A stretch of 64,000 nt of DNA, from assembly GCA_015066405.1 (NCBI GenBank), contig SVOM01000001.1, forward strand, positions 1 through 64,000, in the 5' to 3' direction. Shown piece after piece: positions 16,512 to 24,322 of the stretch. The notes beneath the pieces were generated by a model that did no database searches, had not been told where the DNA came from, and was given only the letters and a program-made list of their open reading frames with translations. Each line of letters starts with the position of its first letter. Positions within the stretch are counted from its first letter, which is position 1. A program made the position numbers and the translations under genes. The DNA is from Oscillospiraceae bacterium (GTDB lineage: Bacteria; Bacillota; Clostridia; Oscillospirales; Acutalibacteraceae).

Positions 16512-18248
16512 ATGGAAATGGTAAATGTAAAAGTAAATGGTATTGCCGTTAGCGTACCGAAGGGCTCCACAATTTTGGAGGCCGCACGTAAAGCAGGTGT
16601 TGAAATTCCGACACTGTGTTACATGAAAGAGAAAAACGAAATCGGCGCTTGCCGTATCTGCGTTGTTGAGGCAACAGGTGCCAGAGGATTGGTTACCGCT
16701 TGCGTATACCCCGTAGCTGAGGGTATGGAAATCCAAACCAACACCGCAAAGGTTCAGAAAGCTCGCAAAACAACACTCGAACTCATTCTCTCTACCCATG
16801 AGAAAAAGTGCTTGTCATGTAAGCGTTCTACCAACTGCGAATTGCAAAAGCTTTGCCGTGAGTATGGCGTAGAAGAAGACACCTTCGGTGGTTACAGACC
16901 GATTTATGAAATTGATGATTCAACTCCGCATCTTATCAGAGATAACAATAAATGTATTCTCTGCCGCCGTTGCGTTGCTGTTTGTAACGAGCAGTATGTA
17001 AGCGTTATCGGTGCAAACGACCGCGGTATTGATACCAACATCGGTTCACCCTTTAACCTTAAGCTTAACAATGTTCCTTGTATCTCTTGCGGTCAGTGTA
17101 CTGCCGTTTGTCCGACAGGCGCACTTACCGAAAAGGATGATACTGATAAGGTATGGGCTGCTTTGGCAGACCCCACCAAGCACGTTGTTGTTCAGACGGC
17201 TCCGTCTATTCGTGCAACACTCGGCGAATGCTTTGATATGCCGATAGGCACAAACATTGAGGGCAAAATGGTTGCCGCGCTTCGCCGCCTTGGTTTTGCA
17301 AAGGTTTTTGATACCGACTTTGCTGCCGACCTTACTATCGTTGAGGAAGCTAACGAGCTTGTAGAGCGTATTAAGAACGGTGGCACTTTACCGATGATTA
17401 CATCTTGCTCGCCCGGTTGGGTTAAGTTCTGCGAACTTTATTACCCCGATATGTTAGAGCATTTATCATCATGTAAATCTCCTCAGCAGATGGCAGGTGC
17501 CGTAATTAAAACCTATTATGCAGATAAAATGGGCATTGATCCTAAGGATATCGTTAGCGTATCTATTATGCCTTGTACTGCTAAGAAGTTTGAAATCGGC
17601 CGTGAAGACCAGTCTGCAGCAGGCGTACCTGATGTTGATATCGCTCTCACAACCCGTGAGCTTGCACGTATGATTGATAGAGCAGGTATTAAGTTCACAG
17701 CTCTTCCCGATGAAGAGTTTGATTCTCCGCTCGGCGAAGATACAGGCGCTGCCGTTATCTTCGGTGCAACAGGCGGTGTTATGGAAGCGGCAGTTCGTAC
17801 TGCAAATGCTTGGCTTAACGGTGCAAATGAAGCTATCGAGCTCGAAGCAGTTCGCGGTACTATGGGCCTTAAAACCGCTACAGTTAACGTTGGCGGTACA
17901 GAGCTTAAATTAGCCGTTGCTTCAGGCGCTGCAGCCGCTAAGGTTGTTATGGATAAGCTCAAAAACGGCAACCCTGACGGGTGGGGCTTTATCGAGATTA
18001 TGGGATGTCCCGGTGGCTGTGTAAACGGCGGCGGTCAGCCCATCCAGCCGCAGTATGTTCGTGATACTGTGGACCTTAAAGCAGTTCGTGCTAAGGCGCT
18101 TTATGACCAAGATAAAGCAAGTGCAATCCGTATGTCGCACGAGTCTCCCGTTATCAAAACTCTTTACAGTGAGTGGTATGACGGTTTTGGCGGCCACAAG
18201 GCACACCACGATCTCCACACAACATACACTGCACGTAAGAAATATTAA
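16512..18248 (+). CDS. hydA: [FeFe]-hydrogenase catalytic subunit HydA / HndD-like
   Basis: 578 residues. N-terminal [2Fe-2S] plant-type domain (C36, C47, C50, C64), a His-ligated cluster (HEKKC-x2-C), two ferredoxin clusters (C148, C151, C154, C158; C190, C193, C196, C200), then the H-cluster domain: TSCSPGW (297-303), SIMPCTAKKFE and EIMGCPGGCVNGGGQP. The C-terminus from about 518 is the small-subunit-like tail. It reduces protons or oxidises H2 in the cytoplasm. The residue before Pro in loop 1 is Ser where Clostridium pasteurianum CpI has Cys; I recall this variant in NADP-type enzymes but could not check it. It is the last gene of the operon. Confidence 0.96.
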   Translation: MEMVNVKVNGIAVSVPKGSTILEAARKAGVEIPTLCYMKEKNEIGACRICVVEATGARGLVTACVYPVAEGMEIQTNTAKVQKARKTTLELILSTHEKKCLSCKRSTNCELQKLCREYGVEEDTFGGYRPIYEIDDSTPHLIRDNNKCILCRRCVAVCNEQYVSVIGANDRGIDTNIGSPFNLKLNNVPCISCGQCTAVCPTGALTEKDDTDKVWAALADPTKHVVVQTAPSIRATLGECFDMPIGTNIEGKMVAALRRLGFAKVFDTDFAADLTIVEEANELVERIKNGGTLPMITSCSPGWVKFCELYYPDMLEHLSSCKSPQQMAGAVIKTYYADKMGIDPKDIVSVSIMPCTAKKFEIGREDQSAAGVPDVDIALTTRELARMIDRAGIKFTALPDEEFDSPLGEDTGAAVIFGATGGVMEAAVRTANAWLNGANEAIELEAVRGTMGLKTATVNVGGTELKLAVASGAAAAKVVMDKLKNGNPDGWGFIEIMGCPGGCVNGGGQPIQPQYVRDTVDLKAVRAKALYDQDKASAIRMSHESPVIKTLYSEWYDGFGGHKAHHDLHTTYTARKKY

Positions 18249-18258
18249 TTTCTAAATT

Positions 18259-18297
18259 AATAACCCCGATATGCTAAGCATATCGGGGTTATTTTTT
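18259..18297. terminator. Terminator of hydrogenase operon (bidirectional)
   Basis: Perfect 16-base stem (18259-18274 with 18278-18293), loop TAA, T run to 18297. The stop of the convergent comEC-like gene lies in the T run. Confidence 0.93.
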
Positions 18298-19627
18298 ATA
18301 ACTTCCCAAAGAACATTATTATATTATTAAAATATGCCGTCATAAAACTGCAAATCTTGAAACTTAAATCAGATAGTGGCTGAAAGAAAGGTACAGCGAA
18401 CAAAATAATACCGATAAAAGCTGATACAACCGCCACAGTTACGGCGTGGGAAATCAGTATATTGACAAGAATTGCCCACGGGGATATCCAACCGAAGTAA
18501 TATAAACAAATCGGCAGTGTGGCTAACTGTGCAGATATTGTAACGGTGGCAAGCTCGGCAATAATGCGAAGCGGTTTTATTTTCGATTTGTCAATTCGTA
18601 TTAGCTTTAGCAGCAGTGGATTTAAAATGATAATACCAGCCGTTGATGTAACCGATAAAAGAAAACCGACATTATATATTAAAAACGGGTTATTAATCAT
18701 CATAATCACAAATGCAACCGATAGGGAATTGAGTGCATCGGGCTGGCGGTGCAAAAGATATCCCACAAGCATTATAATATACATAACACCCGAGCGTATT
18801 ACCGATGGTGAAAAACCGCAAAGCGCCATAAAGGCAAGGGTTACGGCAAGTGTTGAAAGGGAAGCCACAAGAGAAGGGCATTTTAAGAATTTGAGAAGCT
18901 GATAAAACGAGCCGCAAACTATTGCCATATGCATACCAGAAACTACCATAACGTGTGTTACGCCGCAATTTTTAACCGCCGCATAAAAGCTGTCTTCTTC
19001 ATAGCTTCGGTCTCCCACAGTTAACCCATTTATTGTTGTGGCTATATCATACGGCAAATTTTTAAAAATTATATTGCGTATATTCTTTCGCAGCTTGCCA
19101 AGGAAATTTTTAGCTGACGGTAAATCTTTTACGCTATGTACCTTGTCAACATACCCTTTAAGATATATGTCATTTGAATAAAAACTGTAGCTATCTTCAA
19201 TAAATGATAGCCGCACATCCATTTTTACTGTCATACCTTGGCCGGCACTCAAGTTATACCCGTAAAGCAAAGCCGTGGTGCCTATAGCTTGCGGTATAGT
19301 GCTGTCGGTTATCTCGACATAATACAAAACAGTGTCTTGATATCTATATGAAGAATCGGTTACGACACCCGTAACGGTCGCTTCATCCTTGTAAAGATTT
19401 TTACAGGTGTTAATGCGGGCAGTATAGGTGTTATAAAAACTAAGGCAAAGCAGCAATAAACACACCGCGATAACGGTGCATTCGCGAAAACTTTTATAAA
19501 AGGCGCATACAACGGTAGCCGAGAAAAATAATGCGGCAAAAAGTATAGAAAGGCGATAATTTACATTAAGCAAAATAAGTGATATAGCGGCCAAAAAGAC
19601 CGCCGCCACAATGATCGGACGTTTCAT
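18296..19627 (-). CDS. ComEC/Rec2-family competence-domain membrane protein
   Basis: 443 residues with about ten membrane helices. The N-terminal third has two or three helices and a beta-rich extracellular stretch (about 60-170, DUF4131-like). The competence domain follows, with VTHVMVVSGMHMAIV near 228-242 and GFSPSVIRSGVMY. Full ComEC proteins have a C-terminal metallo-beta-lactamase domain; this one ends after the last helix, so it is the short form. ComEC forms the DNA-uptake channel; whether the short form does is unclear. ATG 19627 is used, with GTG 19633 also possible; neither has a visible ribosome site. It is last in the alaS-HIT-PRT operon. Confidence 0.85.
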   Translation of the reverse strand: MKRPIIVAAVFLAAISLILLNVNYRLSILFAALFFSATVVCAFYKSFRECTVIAVCLLLLCLSFYNTYTARINTCKNLYKDEATVTGVVTDSSYRYQDTVLYYVEITDSTIPQAIGTTALLYGYNLSAGQGMTVKMDVRLSFIEDSYSFYSNDIYLKGYVDKVHSVKDLPSAKNFLGKLRKNIRNIIFKNLPYDIATTINGLTVGDRSYEEDSFYAAVKNCGVTHVMVVSGMHMAIVCGSFYQLLKFLKCPSLVASLSTLAVTLAFMALCGFSPSVIRSGVMYIIMLVGYLLHRQPDALNSLSVAFVIMMINNPFLIYNVGFLLSVTSTAGIIILNPLLLKLIRIDKSKIKPLRIIAELATVTISAQLATLPICLYYFGWISPWAILVNILISHAVTVAVVSAFIGIILFAVPFFQPLSDLSFKICSFMTAYFNNIIMFFGKL

Positions 19628-19641
19628 AAGCACATAAATTT

Positions 19642-19668
19642 AACGCTACTTGTAAAACAAGTAGCGTT
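19642..19668. repeat. Perfect inverted repeat between PRT and comEC-like genes
   Basis: AACGCTACTTGT (19642-19653), loop AAA, ACAAGTAGCGTT (19657-19668). In the minus-strand transcript the hairpin is not followed by a U run, so it may be an mRNA-processing or partial-termination structure rather than a standard terminator. Confidence 0.7.
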
Positions 19669-19675
19669 TTTGTGA

Positions 19676-20215
19676 TTACTTAAAGAATAACGGCAGTGGC
19701 TCTAAAAAGATGATATCATCGCGGTCCTTAGCATCGCCTTCGGCTAATACCGCACAAGCAGCAACCTCGTTGCCACCTGCTTCGTTTACTAATTTTCTAA
19801 CAGCAATAAGGGATTCGCCCGTGCTTATAACATCATCAACTATAAGTACACGCTTGCCCTTAATTTTTGCCACTTCGCCGTCTCCCAAATATAAGTCCTG
19901 CACCTTGTTTGTGGTTATCGAGCGCACACTTACGTGCAAGGGGTTGCCCATATAAACCTTAACACCCTTACGTGCTACTACATAGGGCTTGCCCGACTGG
20001 CGAGACATTTCGTACGCTAACGGAATGCTCTTTGCCTCGGGAGTTAAGATAATATCAAACTCGGGCACCTTTTTAAGCAACTCGGTAGCCGCGGCAACAG
20101 TAATTTCAGTGTCCCCAAAGAGAATAAAAGCCGCGATATCAAGCGTATCGCTTACGGGGAACATTTCGAGCTCGCGTGTCAGCCCTGCAATTTGCATTTT
20201 ATAAGTCTTTCCCAT
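19676..20215 (-). CDS. Purine phosphoribosyltransferase family protein (Apt-like)
   Basis: 179 residues of type I phosphoribosyltransferase fold. The PRPP loop is VLIVDDVISTGESL (about 123-136), and ILTPEAKSIPLAYEMSRQSGKPYVVARK is the pattern between hood and core in adenine/xanthine enzymes. The reaction would be base plus PRPP to nucleotide plus pyrophosphate. The base specificity is not readable; adenine is the best guess by length and the ARKGVKVYMG segment. It lies 15 bases after the HIT gene in the alaS operon. Confidence 0.8.
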   Translation of the reverse strand: MGKTYKMQIAGLTRELEMFPVSDTLDIAAFILFGDTEITVAAATELLKKVPEFDIILTPEAKSIPLAYEMSRQSGKPYVVARKGVKVYMGNPLHVSVRSITTNKVQDLYLGDGEVAKIKGKRVLIVDDVISTGESLIAVRKLVNEAGGNEVAACAVLAEGDAKDRDDIIFLEPLPLFFK

Positions 20216-20230
20216 ATTAAAACTCCTCCA

Positions 20231-20572
20231 TTAACCTGGTGGCCAGGCAAGATTTCTGCGTGCTAATAAATGAAAATGTATATGTCCTACAGTTTGTCCG
20301 CCATCAGCCCCACAGTTGTTGACTACACGGAAACCGTTTTCTAGATTTTCTTGTTTTGCAATTTTTGCTATTGCCTCAAAAATCTTTGAAATCAAAGCAC
20401 TGTTATTACTGTCGATTTCGGCGGCAGAAGTAATATGTTGTTTCGGTATCACAATCGCGTGGAAAGGTGCTTGCGGGTCGATATCGGCAAAAGCGTAAAC
20501 GTTTTCATCCTCATAAATCTTTGTGGATGGAATTTCGCCCGCTACTATTTTACAAAATAAACAGTCAGCCAT
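20231..20572 (-). CDS. HIT-family nucleotide-binding hydrolase (Hint-like)
   Basis: 113 residues. Starts CLFCKIVAGEIPSTKIYEDE, the canonical Hint beginning, and has the histidine triad HIHFHLLAR preceded by GGQTVG. Family members hydrolyse nucleoside phosphoramidates and aminoacyl-AMP. The gene sits three bases downstream of alaS; aminoacyl-adenylate removal beside an aminoacyl-tRNA synthetase is an attractive but unproven link. Confidence 0.93.
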   Translation of the reverse strand: MADCLFCKIVAGEIPSTKIYEDENVYAFADIDPQAPFHAIVIPKQHITSAAEIDSNNSALISKIFEAIAKIAKQENLENGFRVVNNCGADGGQTVGHIHFHLLARRNLAWPPG

Positions 20573-20575
20573 TTT

Positions 20576-23203
20576 TTAGCCCCCTATTTTTTCCTTAACA
20601 AAATCGGCAACAAATGTAAGTGCTTCATCTACTTTTGAAGCATCCTTACCGCCCGCCATAGCGATATCGGGGCGACCGCCACCGTTACCACCTGTAAGCT
20701 TTGCTACAGCGCTTACAATTTCGCCGGCTTTAATGCCGTTTGCTACTGCATTTTTGCCAGCCGCCGCGCAAAATGTGAGCTTTTCGGGTGTAACAGCCGC
20801 TAAAACGATAACTGCGTTTTCGTTTTCAGCTTTAACCTTTTCGCAAATTGAGCGAATTTCATCGGCAGTAGAGCCTTGAAGGGCGGAGGTGATAATCTCT
20901 ACATCGCCTATAATGGTTTTATTTTTAAGAATTTCATCAAGCTTGCCAAAAGCCAATTTTGCTTCCAACTGCTCGATGGTTTTATCTTTGTTTTTAAGCT
21001 CGGTCATTAACTGAGTAGCCTTAGCTGCAACCTCATTCGCGTTGCCGATTTTAAAGGCGGCTGCGGTGTCATTGAGAAGAGACTGCTTATCGTTAATGAG
21101 CTTTAATACGTTAAAGCCGGTAACCGCTTCTATACGGCGCACACCCGCCGCAACACTCGATTCCGAAACGGTTTTGAACATACCGATTTTGCCTGTGTTG
21201 TTAACGTGTGTACCACCGCAAAACTCAACCGATTTATCGGCGGCACGTACCACACGTACAGTATCGCCGTATTTTTCGCCAAACAGTGCCATAGCACCGA
21301 GTTTCCTGGCTTCTTCTATCGGCATTTCGCAGTTTTCAACCTCTATTGCATCAAAAATGTTGGCGTTTACAATGTTTTCAACCTTTTCGATTTCGTTCGC
21401 TGTCAAAGCCGAGAAATGTGTAAAGTCAAAGCGTAGGGCGGTATCACTAACCATGCTTCCTGCCTGCTCAACGTGTGTGCCGAGCACTGTGCGGAGCGCC
21501 GTTTGCAAAAGGTGTGCCGCGGTATGATTACGGCGAATAGCCGCACGGCGTACAGTATCTATTTCGGCAGTGATTTTATCATTTACACATACAGTGCCTT
21601 TTGTGATTTTTACAAAGTGTGTAAAAATGCCATCAGCGGTCTTTTTGGTATCAACAACCTTTGCCTCAAAAATATCGTTCGAGATAATGCCTGTATCTCC
21701 AACCTGTCCGCCCGATTCGGCATAGAATGGCGTGGTATCAAGCACTATAACCGCGTTGGTGTTTTTTGAGGCAGCCACAACGTGCTCGCCGTCAACCACA
21801 ATATCAAGCACCGTGGCATCGGCAGTATTTTCGGTGTAGCCGACAAATAACGTTGCGGGGATGTTGTCGAACGCAATACCATCGCTCTTCCAGCTTTCAG
21901 CATCGGCGGCTTTGCGGCCCTCACGTGCTTTTTGGCGTTGCTCGTTCATAAGGGCTTTGAATTCCTCCTCATCAACGCTCATGCCTTTTTCGGCTAAAAT
22001 ATCCTTTGTTAAATCAAAGGGGAAGCCGTAGGTGTCATAAAGCTTAAATGCATCGGCACCCGAAAGAGTAGTGCCGTTTGCAGTTAAGTTTTCAAGCATA
22101 TTAAGACCTTGGTCAATAGTCTTATTAAATGCGCTTTCTTCGTTTGTAATAACCTTTGTTATAAGCTCTTTTTTCTCTATAAGCTCGGGGTAGCCCGATT
22201 TATTTTCGCCAATTACGGTATCGCAAAGCTCCATAAAGAATGCGCGGTTTATACCGATTAATTTACCGTGGCGCACAGCTCGGCGGATAATACGGCGCAG
22301 CACGTAGCCCCTGCCTTCGTTAGAGGGGATGATGCCATCGCTTATCATAAAGGTAGCGGCTCTTGCGTGGTCGGTAATAGCGCGGATGGAAATATCGGTA
22401 GCGGCATCTTTGCCGTATTCCTTGCCCGAAATTTCACAAACTTTATTGATTATATTACGGATGGTGTCAACCTCAAACATATTGTCAACACCCTGCATAA
22501 CGCAAGCAAGGCGCTCAAGCCCCATACCCGTATCAATATTTTTGTGTTCAAGCTCGGTATATGTGCCGTCTCCCATATTGTTAAACTGGGAGAAAACGTT
22601 GTTCCAAATTTCCATATATCTGTCGCAGTCGCAACCGGGTTTACAGTCGGCACTGCCGCAGCCGTACTTTTCGCCGCGGTCAAAGTAAATTTCGCTACAC
22701 GGGCCGCAAGGACCGGTTCCATGCTCCCAAAAGTTATCGGCTTTGCCAAGGCGTACTATATGCTCGGGATTAACACCGATTTTGTCCTTCCAAATGGTGT
22801 ATGCCTCGTCATCACTTTCGTATATAGAAGGCCATAAAAGGTCGCTCGGAATTTCCAAAGTTTCGGTTAAAAATTCCCAAGCCCAAGTAATAGCTTCCTC
22901 TTTAAAATAGTCGCCAAAGGAGAAGTTTCCGAGCATCTCAAAATATGTGCCGTGGCGCGCGGTATGACCTACACGCTCAAGGTCGGGCGTGCGGATACAT
23001 TTTTGACAGGTTGTAACGCGTTTTGATGGGGGAGTAACCTCGCCAGTAAAATATTTTTTCATCGGCGCCATGCCCGAGTTTATAAGTAAGAGAGATTTAT
23101 CGCCCTGCGGTACAAGTGAAAAAGAACCCAAGCGCAAATGTCCCTTAGATTCAAAAAATGAGAGATATTTTTCTCTTAAAGTGTTTAATGACATCCATTC
23201 CAT
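20576..23203 (-). CDS. alaS: Alanyl-tRNA synthetase
   Basis: 875 residues, full length. Class II catalytic core at the N-terminus (NSGMAPMKKYF, TRHGTYFEMLGNFSFGD), then the editing domain with the zinc-binding HTAAHLL and CGGTHVNNTG motifs, and a C-Ala domain with GGGRPDIAMAGGKD. It charges tRNA-Ala and clears mischarged Ser/Gly. The leader between promoter and start is only about 40 bases, so there is no room for a T-box. First gene of the alaS-HIT-PRT-comEC operon. Confidence 0.97.
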   Translation of the reverse strand: MEWMSLNTLREKYLSFFESKGHLRLGSFSLVPQGDKSLLLINSGMAPMKKYFTGEVTPPSKRVTTCQKCIRTPDLERVGHTARHGTYFEMLGNFSFGDYFKEEAITWAWEFLTETLEIPSDLLWPSIYESDDEAYTIWKDKIGVNPEHIVRLGKADNFWEHGTGPCGPCSEIYFDRGEKYGCGSADCKPGCDCDRYMEIWNNVFSQFNNMGDGTYTELEHKNIDTGMGLERLACVMQGVDNMFEVDTIRNIINKVCEISGKEYGKDAATDISIRAITDHARAATFMISDGIIPSNEGRGYVLRRIIRRAVRHGKLIGINRAFFMELCDTVIGENKSGYPELIEKKELITKVITNEESAFNKTIDQGLNMLENLTANGTTLSGADAFKLYDTYGFPFDLTKDILAEKGMSVDEEEFKALMNEQRQKAREGRKAADAESWKSDGIAFDNIPATLFVGYTENTADATVLDIVVDGEHVVAASKNTNAVIVLDTTPFYAESGGQVGDTGIISNDIFEAKVVDTKKTADGIFTHFVKITKGTVCVNDKITAEIDTVRRAAIRRNHTAAHLLQTALRTVLGTHVEQAGSMVSDTALRFDFTHFSALTANEIEKVENIVNANIFDAIEVENCEMPIEEARKLGAMALFGEKYGDTVRVVRAADKSVEFCGGTHVNNTGKIGMFKTVSESSVAAGVRRIEAVTGFNVLKLINDKQSLLNDTAAAFKIGNANEVAAKATQLMTELKNKDKTIEQLEAKLAFGKLDEILKNKTIIGDVEIITSALQGSTADEIRSICEKVKAENENAVIVLAAVTPEKLTFCAAAGKNAVANGIKAGEIVSAVAKLTGGNGGGRPDIAMAGGKDASKVDEALTFVADFVKEKIGG

Positions 23204-23247
23204 ACTGATACATCCTTTATCTTATAAAGATATTTACATACAAAATA

Positions 23248-23276
23248 ATTATATAATAGATAGTATTTTTTGTCAA
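23248..23276 (-). promoter_or_regulatory. Consensus sigma-A promoter for alaS operon
   Basis: Minus strand TTGACA (23271-23276), 17 bases, TATAAT (23248-23253): a perfect match. Confidence 0.9.
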
Positions 23277-23307
23277 TAAAAAAGGGCATCCAAAAGGATG
23301 CCTTTAA
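23277..23307 (-). terminator. Terminator of the E2-like gene
   Basis: Minus strand AAAGGCATCC, loop TTTT, GGATGCCC followed by T7 (plus-strand arms 23281-23291 and 23296-23305). It lies just upstream of the alaS promoter. Confidence 0.88.
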
Positions 23308-23310
23308 AAA

Positions 23311-24186
23311 CTATTTAGTTGCATATTTGCTCTTTTTCTTTTGCGGAACTTCGATATTTAAAACCTCGGGCGGTGCTTCAAGTAATGACGGGTTGCTTAA
23401 ATACTTTTTCATCCGTCTGAAAGCCAGTGCAAAATAACTGCCCGAGCATATACGCTCATCCATAACAATGCCGAGTGGCATACACTTTTCGTGTATGATT
23501 TCGCCGCCGACACGTTTTGGGATCTCGCGTGAGTTACCCATAGTGATTAAAATACCTGTTGTGCCAAACTCATAAACGTGGTGGAAAATATGGTTGGTAC
23601 GGATGGAAGCCAAGTTAGAGATGACCAAGCTTGTATGGAAAGGACTCGCATCAATGATTGCCTTGGGGAGCAGTCCGTGGCGGTCCAAAAATTTAAACAG
23701 TGCAACGCCCACGGGCAAAACACCGGGAACACTCAGCAAAAACTTTATAAGCTTTTCGGTTGAGTTATTTTGTGCGTTGTTGCGGTTTTCGTTTACGTAG
23801 TCGTTAATAATATTGTTAACATCAAAAATGGTGTTTTCGTAATCAAAATACATTTTTGACATTGTGCCGTTATCCATTTTGCCATTTTGCAAAACAACCA
23901 TACCAACGGCAATTTCGTTACGCGCATAAATGCGCTTATTAACGATAAAGCGGTTAAGAGAGGGGAATTCACCCATTGTTCTGACATACGCCGCAAGTAT
24001 TACAGCCATATGGGAAATCGAAACACCTTCCTTACGCTTTTCGTTTATGTATTTTTGTATTGGCTCGGAGGGTATATTGAGCTCTATCATATTCATAGAG
24101 TCATATCTCTTATCCATAATAAAGGGCGCTACCGTGTACATCGGGTCCGCATTTTTAACCCTTTTGCCGTCAGCTCTCAGTGCCAT
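23311..24186 (-). CDS. 2-oxoacid dehydrogenase E2-like acyltransferase-fold protein
   Basis: 291 residues matching only the catalytic domain of E2 acyltransferases and chloramphenicol acetyltransferase; there is no lipoyl or E1/E3-binding domain. The usual active-site block DHRxxDG reads DERICSG near residue 255, so the catalytic histidine position is Glu and the aspartate is Ser. The substrate side, with HHVYEFGTTGILITMG, is intact in pattern. It may bind acyl-CoA without E2 chemistry. ATG 24186 has GAGG seven bases upstream. Monocistronic. Confidence 0.78.
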   Translation of the reverse strand: MALRADGKRVKNADPMYTVAPFIMDKRYDSMNMIELNIPSEPIQKYINEKRKEGVSISHMAVILAAYVRTMGEFPSLNRFIVNKRIYARNEIAVGMVVLQNGKMDNGTMSKMYFDYENTIFDVNNIINDYVNENRNNAQNNSTEKLIKFLLSVPGVLPVGVALFKFLDRHGLLPKAIIDASPFHTSLVISNLASIRTNHIFHHVYEFGTTGILITMGNSREIPKRVGGEIIHEKCMPLGIVMDERICSGSYFALAFRRMKKYLSNPSLLEAPPEVLNIEVPQKKKSKYATK

Positions 24187-24228
24187 AAAATTTTCCTCAT
24201 TTCCCCCAAAAGATTTAATATTGTTATA

Positions 24229-24257
24229 ATTATAATACAAAACCAACCTAATATCAA
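24229..24257 (-). promoter_or_regulatory. Sigma-A promoter for the E2-like gene
   Basis: Minus strand TTGATA (24252-24257), 17 bases, TATAAT (24229-24234). Confidence 0.82.
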
Positions 24258-24269
24258 CCTAAAATATTG

Positions 24270-24298
24270 TTGACTTTGTTGTTTGTTTATGGTAACAT
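24270..24298 (+). promoter_or_regulatory. Sigma-A promoter for the NhaC-type gene
   Basis: TTGACT (24270-24275), 17 bases, TAACAT (24293-24298). The leader is under 20 bases, so no riboswitch fits. Confidence 0.65.
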
Positions 24299-24322
24299 TT
24301 TGTCGAAAGGTGGGGAACTTTG

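Noticed and set aside
19642-19668. Rho-independent terminator after the phosphoribosyltransferase gene
   Set aside because: The minus-strand transcript has no U run after the hairpin; the T run is on the other side, where no gene needs it.
23204-23247. T-box leader for alaS
   Set aside because: Only about 40 bases separate a perfect promoter from the start, and there is no specifier or T-box sequence.
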